From IMG/VR virus record IMGVR_UViG_3300020194_000428, positions 1-39,631 of that record: 39,631 nucleotides of DNA; one strand, 5' to 3'. Source of the stretch: a virus. Of the stretch, positions 15,199 through 23,498 are shown piece by piece. Position 1 is the first letter of the stretch, and each line of letters opens with the position of its first letter. The position numbers and the translations under genes were made by a program. The notes beneath the pieces were generated by a model, which searched no databases, was not told the origin of the DNA, and saw only the letters and a program-made list of their open reading frames with translations.

Positions 15199-15422
15199 AC
15201 AAACTATTTACTCTCTATGAGTCAGAGCGCGCAACCTTTTCCAGGATATCGGATGCGAAGAGATTCATTGAAAACTTCAACTCTCTTTCGTATAAGCTCG
15301 AGCCCTTCGAGATTAAAAGGCCTAGCTTGAAATACAGAAGCAGACAAGAATGTGGTTGGTATTGGATACAAGCAACAAGACATTTTGAGCACAAAGATCA
15401 CATTTGCTTTGTTGCTAAATAA
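15195..15422 (+). CDS. Small early protein, unknown function
   Basis: A 75-residue basic protein starting MNKLFTLYESERATFSRISD, with aromatic-rich 'QECGWYWIQATRHFEHKD' near the C-terminus. No family recognised. It is translationally coupled to the upstream gene through ATGA and has a good upstream GGAGG, one of the few in the genome. It is the last gene before a strong terminator 21 bp downstream. Confidence 0.6.
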   Translation: MNKLFTLYESERATFSRISDAKRFIENFNSLSYKLEPFEIKRPSLKYRSRQECGWYWIQATRHFEHKDHICFVAK

Positions 15423-15443
15423 CTGACAACAACAACCAAAAAC

Positions 15444-15477
15444 AAGCGCTTAGGGAGCTTTCCTTAAGCGCTTTTTT
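15444..15477 (+). terminator. Rho-independent terminator of the small early operon
   Basis: AAGCGCTTA (15444-15452) pairs perfectly with TAAGCGCTT (15465-15473), and the inner bases GGGA/TCCT extend the stem to 13 bp around a GCTT loop. A run of six T (15472-15477) follows. It separates the 13.8-15.4 kb small-gene operon from the RNA polymerase operon. Confidence 0.92.
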
Positions 15478-15536
15478 GTATCCATTTTCAAGGAACTCAA
15501 AGCTAAGCTACTTGAGAACGGAGCGTGCCCCGTAAC

Positions 15537-15635
15537 TTACGACTTAGAGCCGAACACGATGAGTGCCAGGAGGACCACGTAGTAAATTACTAAGCAAATG
15601 GTTGTAGTGGTAATGAAGAAGTCTTTGTTTTTCAT
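15537..15635 (-). CDS. 32-residue membrane peptide on the minus strand
   Basis: Reading the minus strand from 15635, ATG opens a 32-residue ORF: a short basic head (MKNKD), one long hydrophobic span ('FFITTTTICLVIYYVVLLAL' and IVFG), then SKS and TAA at 15537. The pattern of charged head, ~22-residue span and polar tail is what a genuine single-span peptide looks like. It would be the only gene on this strand. It begins 4-10 bp from the left arm of an inverted-repeat module that resembles the leader of the plus-strand 13074 gene, so that module could drive it. It is head-on to the terminator at 15444. Function unknown; chance cannot be excluded for so short an ORF. Confidence 0.42.
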   Translation of the reverse strand: MKNKDFFITTTTICLVIYYVVLLALIVFGSKS

Positions 15636-15638
15636 GTT

Positions 15639-15739
15639 GTCTTTAAGTGTCTTAGAGATCCCTTAAGATGTAGTTGTCTTTTGTTTTTACCATTAACAAC
15701 TATTGCTTATCGATCTCTTAAAGACACTCTAAGTACCTG
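15639..15739. repeat. Inverted-repeat regulatory module, copy 2
   Basis: The left arm (15639-15670) holds AAGTGTCTTAGAGATC and the right arm (15713-15739) holds TCTTAAAGAC and CTCTAAGTA. AGTGTCTT-AGAGATC pairs with GATCTCT-AAGACACT, giving about 15 bp of stem with a 2-nt bulge around a ~50-base AT-rich core. The core (CTTTTGTTTTTACCATTAACAAC) resembles that of the copy at 12970. It lies between the minus-strand peptide and the RNA polymerase promoter, so it can act in both directions. Confidence 0.62.
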
Positions 15740-15764
15740 CACTGGGGGTGCGTCAAGAATAAAA

Positions 15765-15793
15765 TTGACAATATGTGTGTTTTTACCTAAAAA
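15765..15793 (+). promoter_or_regulatory. Host-type promoter for the RNA polymerase operon
   Basis: TTGACA (15765-15770), a 17 bp spacer, then TAAAAA (15788-15793). Perfect -35 and spacing, a weak -10. It lies 10 bp upstream of the 15803 start codon, so the transcript leader would be very short. A host-read promoter is what a single-subunit RNA polymerase gene needs. Confidence 0.5.
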
Positions 15794-15802
15794 AGGCACG
15801 CA

Positions 15803-15973
15803 ATGAGAATAAAAGCAACAAAGAACAACGAAGCAGAAGAAATAAGACGCCGCCTAGTCGAGGATGAGTGTGCCATGCTGGCCAAGCACATCAAGCGATT
15901 AAGGGCCCGCCAAAAATCCATGAAGAAAGCACTAGAATTGTATGCAGAACGAGCAGGAAAAGGATGTCATTAA
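15803..15973 (+). CDS. Short basic helical protein upstream of RNA polymerase (possible coupling leader)
   Basis: A 56-residue ORF starting MRIKATKNNEAEEIRRRLVE, very rich in Arg, Lys and Glu, predicted to be one long helix; it ends GKGCH. It overlaps the RNA polymerase start by 32 nt, so translation through it would bring ribosomes onto the polymerase start. Its ATG has AAGG about 8 bp upstream. No family recognised; it may matter mainly as a coupling cistron. Confidence 0.5.
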   Translation: MRIKATKNNEAEEIRRRLVEDECAMLAKHIKRLRARQKSMKKALELYAERAGKGCH

Positions 15974-18398
15974 AGAACTTACTCAGGAAGACCTCAACCA
16001 GGACATGGTTGACCTCGGCGTTGGTCGTTACCGCGCTCGCATCGAGTCTGCTAAGAAGCGAGAGGCAGAGAGTGAAACGAAATACGGTCAAAGACTGATC
16101 CGAGGGGGCCTTCCGACTTACTCGAAGGCCATCAAAGAGATGGTTGATGGGTGGGACAACAGGAACAGCGCCTTGTGGCAGTTAGGCCTCCGTGAGATGA
16201 AATCCTCAGTGGTTGGTTTTATTGTGATTAAGGCCGTCCTAGATTGCATCACATTAAAGAAGAACATGGCGAGCGTGAGTCACTTTGTGGGTGCCCGAGT
16301 TGAGGACCAGCACCGTTGTGACTTCCTTGTAAAGAACAACGAGGCCAAGGGTGAGGGAATTGTTTTGGGTGCTCAGCGCCGCCGAGGGGGCCTCCTGAAC
16401 CAGCGCAGACACATTAAGAACTCAATGCGTAACGAGGCTGAAAAGGGCCTGATGCCTGGCTACACGGACTGGCGAAGGCGCGACAAGCTTAGTTGTGGTT
16501 TGACCTTGGTTGAGCTCCTTAGACACGTTACGGGGATCATTGAGTATGTTTACATCCTGGAGAAGGCAGGTAAGAAGCCTACCCGATACGTCACGGCCTC
16601 AAAGGGGACCTTGGACTGGATCGAGAACTACAACGACGACAAGGAACTTTTCGAGCCGTTTTGGTTGCCCACTGCGGACGCACCGTTGCCTTGGGGTTCT
16701 ATCTGGGAGGGGGGTTACGACACGACAGGCACAGCACTTCCCAAGCTTCCGTTCATTAAGACGTCCAACATGGACTTCCTGAGGACCATTGAGAACGACA
16801 AGCTTGAGGTGCCTATGGAGGCCTGTAATCTCATCCAAGGGACGCCCTGGGTAATCAACCCGGCCGTGCTCCGTGTTGCCAAGTGGGCCTGGCAGAACAG
16901 CGTGGAGGTGGGTGCTTTGCCCAGTAAGGAGGATGAACAACTCCCAGACATCCCGAACGACTTCCACTCGAACGAAGAGAGTAACCGTAAGTGGCGACAG
17001 ATGGCCGCTGGTATTTACTCTAGGAATGCCAGCACCAAGTCCAAACGACTACTCACCAGCAAGATTATCTACACAGCCGAGAAGCTCAGTGCCTCTCGGT
17101 TTTTCTACCCGAGTCACTGTGACTTCCGAGGCCGCGTGTATAACATTGCGTCATCACTGAGTGTGATGGGGAACGACCTGTGTCGAGGGCTCCTTCAGTT
17201 TGCTCGGACAGAACGCTTGGCCAATGACAACGATGCGAAGTGGCTTGCGGTAGCCGGGGCGAACGCTTGGGGTAACGACAAGGTCACACTGCACGAGCGC
17301 TGGGTCTGGGCTGAAGACTTCACCAAGGATGCCATCAAGATTGCCAAAGCACCTGAGCGTGAGTTGTTGTGGACTGAGGCAGACAAGCCTTGGTCTTTCC
17401 TTGCTTGGGTGAACGAATGGGCGGCTTACAAGCTTCATGGTAAGATCAACAGTGCACTTCCTGTGAACATGGACGCCTCTAACAATGGCCTACAGATCCT
17501 CTCTATGCTCACTCGTGATCCGTATGGGATGGAAGCAACGAATGTTCTACCAACAACCACACCTCAGGACATCTATGGGGTTGTTGCGTCCAATGCTGTT
17601 AAGACCTTAGAGATCCAGGCTGCTGCTGGGGATGAACTGGCGCGTGCTTGGGTAGGATTTGGGATAGATCGGGTAAGCTGTAAACGTCCTGTAATGTGCT
17701 ATAGTTACGGGCTCACTCCGTATTCTAATCGTGCATACATCAACGAATGGTATGACGAACAGATCCACGGTAAGAAGCGGACTAAACCGTTCCCTGACGA
17801 AAAGAGATACTACGCAATCCACATGCTTGCCGAGCACGTTTGGAGGGGCATCGAGTCGGTCCTTAAGAAACCTAAGGAGTGCATGGACTGGTTCCAAGAG
17901 TGCACCCGCTTGATTGCCAATGAGAATCGTGCCTTGTCGTGGATATCGCCTACTGGGTTCCCTGTGCACCAAGAGTATTACAAGGTCCACAACCAACAAG
18001 TGAACACGTATATCAGTGGGAAGGCTACGTGCGTAAAGTTCCGTGAGGACGACGATGAGATTATCAGTAGGAGAAGAATGGTGAATGGTGCATCCCCTAA
18101 TGTTGTGCATAGCCTGGATGCGTCAGCCCTCCACGAGACTATAGTGCGTGCCAACAAGAACCATGGAATCTACGATTTCTCGTTCATCCATGACAGTTAT
18201 GGAACCCATGCAAACAAGTGTGATGCACTTTCTTCAACATTGAGGGAGGTTTTTGTTGACTTCTTCTCTCGTGATCTGTTGAATGAATGGCGCACGCAAT
18301 TAACGGAACAACATCCAGATTTAGATTTCCCGGTGCCACCAGAGTTTGGTGACGCCGAGATAAACAAGATAAAGGAGTCAAAATACTTCTTTAGTTAA
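15942..18398 (+). CDS. Single-subunit DNA-directed RNA polymerase (T7 gp1-like)
   Basis: An 818-residue T7-type RNA polymerase (T7: 883) that transcribes middle and late phage genes from phage promoters. The palm motif 'NMDASNNGLQIL' has catalytic D511 (T7 D537). The O-helix motif 'CKRPVMCYSYG' has K581 and Y589 at the same eight-residue spacing as T7 K631 and Y639. 'FIHDSYGTHA' has the second catalytic D751 (T7 D812), preceded by 'NVVHSLDASALHETI'. The N-terminal domain is somewhat shorter than in T7. The ATG at 15942 overlaps the upstream small gene; an internal ATG at 16002 is possible but would remove charged N-terminal residues of unknown importance. Its recognition sites elsewhere in the window are not obvious. 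Confidence 0.97.
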   Translation: MQNEQEKDVIKELTQEDLNQDMVDLGVGRYRARIESAKKREAESETKYGQRLIRGGLPTYSKAIKEMVDGWDNRNSALWQLGLREMKSSVVGFIVIKAVLDCITLKKNMASVSHFVGARVEDQHRCDFLVKNNEAKGEGIVLGAQRRRGGLLNQRRHIKNSMRNEAEKGLMPGYTDWRRRDKLSCGLTLVELLRHVTGIIEYVYILEKAGKKPTRYVTASKGTLDWIENYNDDKELFEPFWLPTADAPLPWGSIWEGGYDTTGTALPKLPFIKTSNMDFLRTIENDKLEVPMEACNLIQGTPWVINPAVLRVAKWAWQNSVEVGALPSKEDEQLPDIPNDFHSNEESNRKWRQMAAGIYSRNASTKSKRLLTSKIIYTAEKLSASRFFYPSHCDFRGRVYNIASSLSVMGNDLCRGLLQFARTERLANDNDAKWLAVAGANAWGNDKVTLHERWVWAEDFTKDAIKIAKAPERELLWTEADKPWSFLAWVNEWAAYKLHGKINSALPVNMDASNNGLQILSMLTRDPYGMEATNVLPTTTPQDIYGVVASNAVKTLEIQAAAGDELARAWVGFGIDRVSCKRPVMCYSYGLTPYSNRAYINEWYDEQIHGKKRTKPFPDEKRYYAIHMLAEHVWRGIESVLKKPKECMDWFQECTRLIANENRALSWISPTGFPVHQEYYKVHNQQVNTYISGKATCVKFREDDDEIISRRRMVNGASPNVVHSLDASALHETIVRANKNHGIYDFSFIHDSYGTHANKCDALSSTLREVFVDFFSRDLLNEWRTQLTEQHPDLDFPVPPEFGDAEINKIKESKYFFS

Positions 18399-18426
18399 CC
18401 AAAAACAACAAAGACAAAAAAGAACA

Positions 18427-19032
18427 ATGAGTAAAGTAATCGTAACACCAGCAGGGAAGGCCGTGTATCCACACCTTCAAACCCCTGACACTCGCTTCAA
18501 TGATAATGGAGTTTACCAGTGTCGCTTGCATGTCGAAGAAGCTGACTTTAACGAGTTTAGTGCCCAGATTAATGAGCTGTATGAAAAGGCTTATAAAGCT
18601 GAGTGTGCCGCTAAAGACAAAGAGCTCAAAAAGGCAAAATCAAACCCGCTCAGAGTTACCGACGAGGGAAGCTTTGAGATCTACGCCAAGCAGGACGCAC
18701 TGAAGCAAACGGCGACGAAAGGCCTTCTTCAGTTTCGTGTAGCTGCTTACAACGCCAAAGGGACCAAGATCCAAATGCCTGCTGTTGGTTCTGGTTCTAC
18801 CATAAAAATGGCAGTCGAGCCACACTTCTGGTATGTCTCAAGTCAAGGCTTTGGGATGACGCTGCGCTTGCGTAGTGTTCAAATCATTGACCTAAAGGAG
18901 TTTTCATCCAAAGACAAACTCTTTGATGCTGTTGATGGCTTCTCTGGGGGAGAGGCTTTTACCAACGAGCTCACTAATGATGAAGCGCCGGAAGTATCAC
19001 AAGAGGCGGACGAAGACGCCTTTTCGTTCTAA
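18427..19032 (+). CDS. ssDNA-binding protein (T7 gp2.5-like)
   Basis: A 201-residue protein that coats single strands at the fork. It starts MSKVIVTPAGKAVYPHLQTP, has the OB-fold plan of gp2.5 ('NGVYQCRLHVEEADF' strand, a Lys-rich loop, then 'GSTIKMAVEPHFWYVSSQGF' and 'GMTLRLRSVQIIDL'). It ends in the diagnostic acidic tail with terminal aromatic residue (QEADEDAFSF), which binds the polymerase and helicase. T7 gp2.5 is 232 residues. The last ~55 nt overlap the endonuclease gene in another frame. Leader 'aaaaaagaacaATG' is A-rich without Shine-Dalgarno. Confidence 0.92.
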   Translation: MSKVIVTPAGKAVYPHLQTPDTRFNDNGVYQCRLHVEEADFNEFSAQINELYEKAYKAECAAKDKELKKAKSNPLRVTDEGSFEIYAKQDALKQTATKGLLQFRVAAYNAKGTKIQMPAVGSGSTIKMAVEPHFWYVSSQGFGMTLRLRSVQIIDLKEFSSKDKLFDAVDGFSGGEAFTNELTNDEAPEVSQEADEDAFSF

Positions 19033-19378
19033 ACTCGAGGAACGTGTAGCCCTAGCCCTCAAGGGGGCTGGGGTTGACTACACCTACGAGAGTCAAAAGC
19101 TAAAGTATACGAGACTCTGCACCTATACTCCTGACTTTATACTGCCTAGTGGTATTATGTTGGAAGTTAAAGGATACTTCGAGCCCTCGGACAGATCCAA
19201 GCATTTATTAGTTCGTCAGCAGCACCCTCAAGTGGATCTTCGTTTTGTGTTCCAGAACGCAAACCTAAGACTGAACTCAAAGAGCTCGACAACTTATGGT
19301 GATTGGTGTGACAAGCATGGATTCTTGTGGTGTGCACAAGCAATACCAAGAGAATGGCTGAACCTACCGCCTTGTTGA
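18977..19378 (+). CDS. Endonuclease I, Holliday junction resolvase (T7 gp3-like)
   Basis: A 133-residue resolvase (T7: 149) that cuts branched DNA and helps degrade host DNA. The active-site set is visible: E21/E22 in 'SKLEERVALAL', D53 in 'TYTPDFILPSG', E63 and K65 in 'MLEVKGYF', matching T7 E20, D55, E65 and K67. The basic N-terminus (MMKRRKYHKRRTK) fits DNA binding. ATG 18977 (or 18980) was chosen because the frame upstream lies inside the ssDNA-binding gene; the 56-nt overlap with that gene is out of frame. The stop overlaps the primase-helicase start by 25 nt. Confidence 0.93.
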   Translation: MMKRRKYHKRRTKTPFRSKLEERVALALKGAGVDYTYESQKLKYTRLCTYTPDFILPSGIMLEVKGYFEPSDRSKHLLVRQQHPQVDLRFVFQNANLRLNSKSSTTYGDWCDKHGFLWCAQAIPREWLNLPPC

Positions 19379-20961
19379 ATCATCAACCCTGCCCCGATTG
19401 TGGGAGCAGTGACGCATTAACAATAAACGAAGACAACTCCACTAAGTGTTTTTCTTGTGGAGTTTTTAAAGCGGGAGACTTTGAACAATCTCCCATGATA
19501 GTAATGGACAACACAAATAAAAATTTCCCTTTCATTGAGGGTTCCTACCAAGCCCTCGAATCCCGAGGCATCGACGAAGCTACCTGTCGTAAATACAGGT
19601 ATCAGGTCGGTTACCACAATGGCAACAAATGCCATATCGCAAACTACTACGACATTGACGGACAGAAGATTGCTCAAAAGTATCGATACGCTAACAAAGA
19701 GTTTCGGTGTTCGGGCAAGCCTGACCACTTCTTTGGGCAAAACATATGGGCGAACCCTACGCCTGGATTTAAGATTGTTGTAACTGAAGGAGAAATAGAC
19801 GCCATGTCAGTCTCCGTGGCCACCGGGGGGAAATACCCTGTTGTTTCGCTTGGCGCTGGCTCACAGTCGGCCAAGGCGATGTTCAAGCGTCACCTTGAGT
19901 GGCTCTCTGGCTTTAAGGAGGTTGTCCTTATGTTCGACATGGATGAGCAAGGCCGTAAGGCAGTCGAGGAGGTGGCCCATCTGCTTCCTGCGGGTAAGTG
20001 TAAGGTTGCCCATCTGCCTATGAAGGACGCTAACGATTGTTTATTGAGCAAGAACAAGGCAGCAATCATCGATGGGATCTTTGACGCGAAGCTTTGGAGG
20101 CCTGATGACATCCTGGCAGGCGCAGACATCTACGACAAGATCGCTGAGCACCAAGATGTTGAGGCCCTTGAGTATCCCTTTGAGGGCCTTAACAAGATAA
20201 CGCATGGCCTCAGGCACTCTGAGATCGTTACGTTGTGCGCTGGTAGTGGTATTGGTAAAAGCCAAGTGTGTCGGATCATCACGCACCACCTCATGAAGAC
20301 AACTGACAAGCGCATTGGCTATATTGCCCTTGAGGAGTCAGTAGAGCGCACAGCATTGTCGTTGGTTGGGCTGGAGATGGGCAAGTGCCTTCACCTCGCT
20401 CCGTTTGAGCGTGATGATGAGTTCAACGAGGCCTTCAAGGCAACCGTAGGCAATGGTCGTTTTTACGTTTATGATCACTTCGGTAGCCTGGCGTCAGACA
20501 GTCTACTCAATCGGATTCGCTTCATGATCAAGACGTATGACGTTGACTTCGTGGTGCTTGACCATATCAGCATTGTTGTCAGTGGAATCGGTAACGGTGA
20601 TGAGCGCAGGCTTATTGACAACACCATGACCGCACTGCGTTCGCTTGTTGAGGAGACGAAGGTCGCCATGTTACTTGTGAGTCATCTGAAGCGTCCTGAA
20701 GGCCGAGGCCATGAAGACGGACGCGCAGTCAGTCTGTCAGATCTCAGAGGTTCCCAGGCAATCGCCCAGTTATCTGACATGGTTTTGGGACTGGAAAGGG
20801 CGCAACAAGCCGAAGAGGTTGAGGACCGCAACAAGACAACCGTGCGCGTCCTTAAGAACCGCTTCAGTGGTGAGACTGGGATTGCCTGCACCCTGACCTA
20901 TGACAACGAGACTGGCAACCTTGCCGAGTCGCACCTTATTCAAACCAGCAACCCATTTTAA
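19354..20961 (+). CDS. DNA primase-helicase (T7 gp4-like)
   Basis: A 535-residue bifunctional protein (T7: 566) that unwinds DNA at the fork and makes lagging-strand primers. It has an N-terminal Cys4 zinc domain (C13, C16, C32, C35), a TOPRIM primase core ('VVTEGEIDAMSVS' and 'VVLMFDMDEQG'), and a RecA-like hexameric helicase with Walker A 'GSGIGKS' at 297-303, 'YIALEES', Walker B-like 'VDFVVLDHISIVV' and 'DLRGSQAIAQLSD'. The start MAEPTALLNHQPCPDCG places the zinc finger at the N-terminus as in T7; the frame also runs upstream into the endonuclease gene from GTG 19327. Confidence 0.96.
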   Translation: MAEPTALLNHQPCPDCGSSDALTINEDNSTKCFSCGVFKAGDFEQSPMIVMDNTNKNFPFIEGSYQALESRGIDEATCRKYRYQVGYHNGNKCHIANYYDIDGQKIAQKYRYANKEFRCSGKPDHFFGQNIWANPTPGFKIVVTEGEIDAMSVSVATGGKYPVVSLGAGSQSAKAMFKRHLEWLSGFKEVVLMFDMDEQGRKAVEEVAHLLPAGKCKVAHLPMKDANDCLLSKNKAAIIDGIFDAKLWRPDDILAGADIYDKIAEHQDVEALEYPFEGLNKITHGLRHSEIVTLCAGSGIGKSQVCRIITHHLMKTTDKRIGYIALEESVERTALSLVGLEMGKCLHLAPFERDDEFNEAFKATVGNGRFYVYDHFGSLASDSLLNRIRFMIKTYDVDFVVLDHISIVVSGIGNGDERRLIDNTMTALRSLVEETKVAMLLVSHLKRPEGRGHEDGRAVSLSDLRGSQAIAQLSDMVLGLERAQQAEEVEDRNKTTVRVLKNRFSGETGIACTLTYDNETGNLAESHLIQTSNPF

Positions 20962-20962
20962 A

Positions 20963-22771
20963 ATGATGAACACTGCTGTATTTGATATTGAAACAAACGC
21001 CATCAAGGAGTGGAAGACTCTGGGTGACCTCGAGGTTGTTCATTGTATTGTCATCATGGACAATGAAGGGACTCACCGATACCGGAACAACTCTGAGATG
21101 GACACGATCCCAGAGGCCCTTGAAAGACTCGCTAAGGCTGACTGCCTGGTTGCACACAACGGCATTGGGTTTGACTTACCTGCACTCAAGAAGCTTTATG
21201 GTTTTACCCATGACCGTGTGATCGACACGATGGTCCTTGCTCGGCTCAACCACCCTGATCGTAAGAAGGAAGACTGGACCGAGGCGAAACTCCCAACTTT
21301 CCTACGAGGCTCGCACTCGTTGAAGTCTTGGGGCATGCGCCTCGGAGTCCACAAGGATGACCATGGTGCCACCGAGTCTTGGGAGAGATGGAGTGAAGCG
21401 ATGGAGGACTACTGCGTTCAAGATGTAGTTGTGAATGAGGCCTTGTTTACCTACCTCATGCAAGACCGAACACCCACTGACCAAGACCTTGTTCTTGAGA
21501 TGGACTTTGCAACGGCCATCCGTCAGCAAGAGTGGAATGGGTTTCCGTTTGACATGGATGCGGCTGAGCAACTCTTACAGAAGCTTATTGTTCGGAGAGC
21601 CACTCTCGAGGAGGATCTACAACAACTATTCCCTCCGAAGGTCATTGCCACTAAGCGCCCTTGGTGGATCACCGACGATATGAAGCAATGGGAGACCAAG
21701 AAGGAAGCCCTTGCGTCTGGCTACAAGGCTGCTGAGATCGAGAAGGGGCCGATGAGGACAAAGTCTGTTCCGTTCAATCCCTCCTCACGGGACCAGATCG
21801 CAGAGCGCCTTATGGCTGACGGGTGGGATCCCAAGTATTACGAAGGGAAACGACCAGCCATCAATGAGCTTGTGCTCCGAGAGATAAACAGCAAGAAGAG
21901 CCTAGCGCTCCTTGAGTATCTGTTGGTAGCTAAACGGCTTGGCCAACTCTCGGAGGGACGCCAAGGATGGATGAAGATGGTAAACAACGGACGCATCCAC
22001 GGCTCAGTGAATACAGGAGGGACCGTCAGCGGTCGGTGTAGTCACCAGGCTCCCAACATTGCTCAATGTCCTTCCGTGTCTGCTGAGTATGGTTACGAGT
22101 GCCGTTCGTTGTTCGTTGCTCCTCCAGGCCGTGTCTTGGTGGGTTGTGATGCTTCCGGGCTCGAGTTGCGAATGTTAGCCGCTTACTTGCACAAGATAGA
22201 CGATGGGCGATACACCCACGAGATTCTTAGTGGTGACATACACACCGCCAACCAAGAGGCCGCAGGCTTGCCTGACAGGAACTCAGCTAAGTCGTTTGTC
22301 TATTGCCTCATTTATGGTGGTAGTGATAGTAAGCTTGGCGAGGTTATTGGTGGCAATGCGACTGACGGTAAGCGCCTTAAGTCTGAGTTCTTCCGTAAGA
22401 TGCCTGCGATAAAAAGACTGCGTGACGCCGTCCAAGATAAGGTCAAAGGCTTTGGGTTCCTCAGGGGACTTGATGGCCGTAAGCTTCCCTGTAGGTCTCC
22501 GCACAGTAGCTTGAATCTTTTGTTGCAGTCAGCAGGGGCAATTTGTATGAAGCAAGCCCTTGTTCACTTTGTTGAGGACATGGAAGGGAAGGAATATCTT
22601 ATGCACGCTAATGTCCACGATGAAGTTCAGTTCAGTTGTGATCCCAGAAGGGCCCATGAATACGGACAACGCTTTGTAAACGCTATTAAGAAAGCTGGAG
22701 AAACTTTTAACCTCCTGTGCCCACTAGATGGAGAGTATAAAATCGGAACTAACTGGGCTGAAACACACTAA
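20963..22771 (+). CDS. Family A DNA polymerase (T7 gp5-like)
   Basis: A 602-residue replicative polymerase. The 3'-5' exonuclease has Exo I 'AVFDIETNA' (D8, E10), Exo II 'VAHNGIGFDLPAL' and Exo III 'EDYCVQDVVVNE'. Polymerase motif A is 'GCDASGLELRMLA' (D396), motif B 'RNSAKSFVYCLIYGG', motif C 'HANVHDEVQFSC' (D553). The protein is about 100 residues shorter than T7 gp5 (704); between 'GTVSGRCSHQAPNIAQCPS' and the exonuclease domain the thumb region looks compact, so a T7-like thioredoxin-binding loop may be missing or reduced (inference). It starts 1 nt after the primase-helicase stop. Confidence 0.96.
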   Translation: MMNTAVFDIETNAIKEWKTLGDLEVVHCIVIMDNEGTHRYRNNSEMDTIPEALERLAKADCLVAHNGIGFDLPALKKLYGFTHDRVIDTMVLARLNHPDRKKEDWTEAKLPTFLRGSHSLKSWGMRLGVHKDDHGATESWERWSEAMEDYCVQDVVVNEALFTYLMQDRTPTDQDLVLEMDFATAIRQQEWNGFPFDMDAAEQLLQKLIVRRATLEEDLQQLFPPKVIATKRPWWITDDMKQWETKKEALASGYKAAEIEKGPMRTKSVPFNPSSRDQIAERLMADGWDPKYYEGKRPAINELVLREINSKKSLALLEYLLVAKRLGQLSEGRQGWMKMVNNGRIHGSVNTGGTVSGRCSHQAPNIAQCPSVSAEYGYECRSLFVAPPGRVLVGCDASGLELRMLAAYLHKIDDGRYTHEILSGDIHTANQEAAGLPDRNSAKSFVYCLIYGGSDSKLGEVIGGNATDGKRLKSEFFRKMPAIKRLRDAVQDKVKGFGFLRGLDGRKLPCRSPHSSLNLLLQSAGAICMKQALVHFVEDMEGKEYLMHANVHDEVQFSCDPRRAHEYGQRFVNAIKKAGETFNLLCPLDGEYKIGTNWAETH

Positions 22772-22775
22772 AAAT

Positions 22776-23498
22776 ATGAAACTAATAATTGATGGGGACA
22801 TGCTCCTTTACCGCGCTGGGTTTTCCTGCGAGGTTGAGGTGCGCTGGGACGACGACATTTGGACCCTTCAGTCCAACGAGAACGAAATGAAGGATCACTT
22901 TGATGTGGCCCTTAGTGGACTTGTTAAACTCATTGATCCCGAGGCTCAGGTGATTGTTGCATTCTCTGATAAGGAGAACTACCGCTACGACATCTTCCCA
23001 GGCTACAAAGCCAACCGGAAGAACACAAGGAAGCCACTAGGCCTTAATACCCTACGTGATTGGGCCATTGAGAGCTACGATTCACGGGTGTTCCCGCGCC
23101 TTGAGGCTGATGATGTTTGTGGCATTATGTGCACCAACGACAAGGACTGTGTGGCGGTAAGTGGCGACAAGGACTTCGGGACCCTACCGATCCGCTGGTT
23201 CAACATGCTCAAGGGCACCATGCACGATGTCACCGAGGAGGAGGCAGACAACTTCCACCTTATCCAAACGCTTGCCGGGGACGCCACTGATGGCTACGGA
23301 GGCGTCAAAGGGCTCGGCGTTAAGACTGGCCAAAGGCTTCTCGACAAGAAGGGATACACCTGGGACACTGTTGTTGAAGCATACGAGAAAGCAGGGCTCA
23401 CCGAGGATGATGCCTTAGTGACCGCCAGGCTCGCTCGGATACTGCGTAACACCGACTATGATGGTGTTGATATTAAACTGTGGGAACCAAAACGATGA
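22776..23498 (+). CDS. 5'-3' exonuclease (T7 gp6-like, FEN superfamily)
   Basis: A 240-residue nuclease that removes RNA primers and degrades host DNA. Metal-ligand motifs of the flap-endonuclease family are in order: 'IIDGDMLLYRAG' at the N-terminus, 'FPGYKANRK', 'LEADDVCGIM', 'VAVSGDKDFGT' and the helix-hairpin-helix 'DATDGYGGVKGLGVKTGQ'. T7 gp6 is 300 residues, so this is a shorter form. ATG 22776 follows the polymerase stop by 4 nt. Its TGA stop (23496-23498) overlaps ATG 23495 of the alternate-frame gene described next. Confidence 0.93.
   Translation: MKLIIDGDMLLYRAGFSCEVEVRWDDDIWTLQSNENEMKDHFDVALSGLVKLIDPEAQVIVAFSDKENYRYDIFPGYKANRKNTRKPLGLNTLRDWAIESYDSRVFPRLEADDVCGIMCTNDKDCVAVSGDKDFGTLPIRWFNMLKGTMHDVTEEEADNFHLIQTLAGDATDGYGGVKGLGVKTGQRLLDKKGYTWDTVVEAYEKAGLTEDDALVTARLARILRNTDYDGVDIKLWEPKR

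Noticed and set aside
17607-18110. 167-residue minus-strand ORF under the RNA polymerase gene
   Set aside because: Antisense to conserved polymerase motifs; no domain seen.
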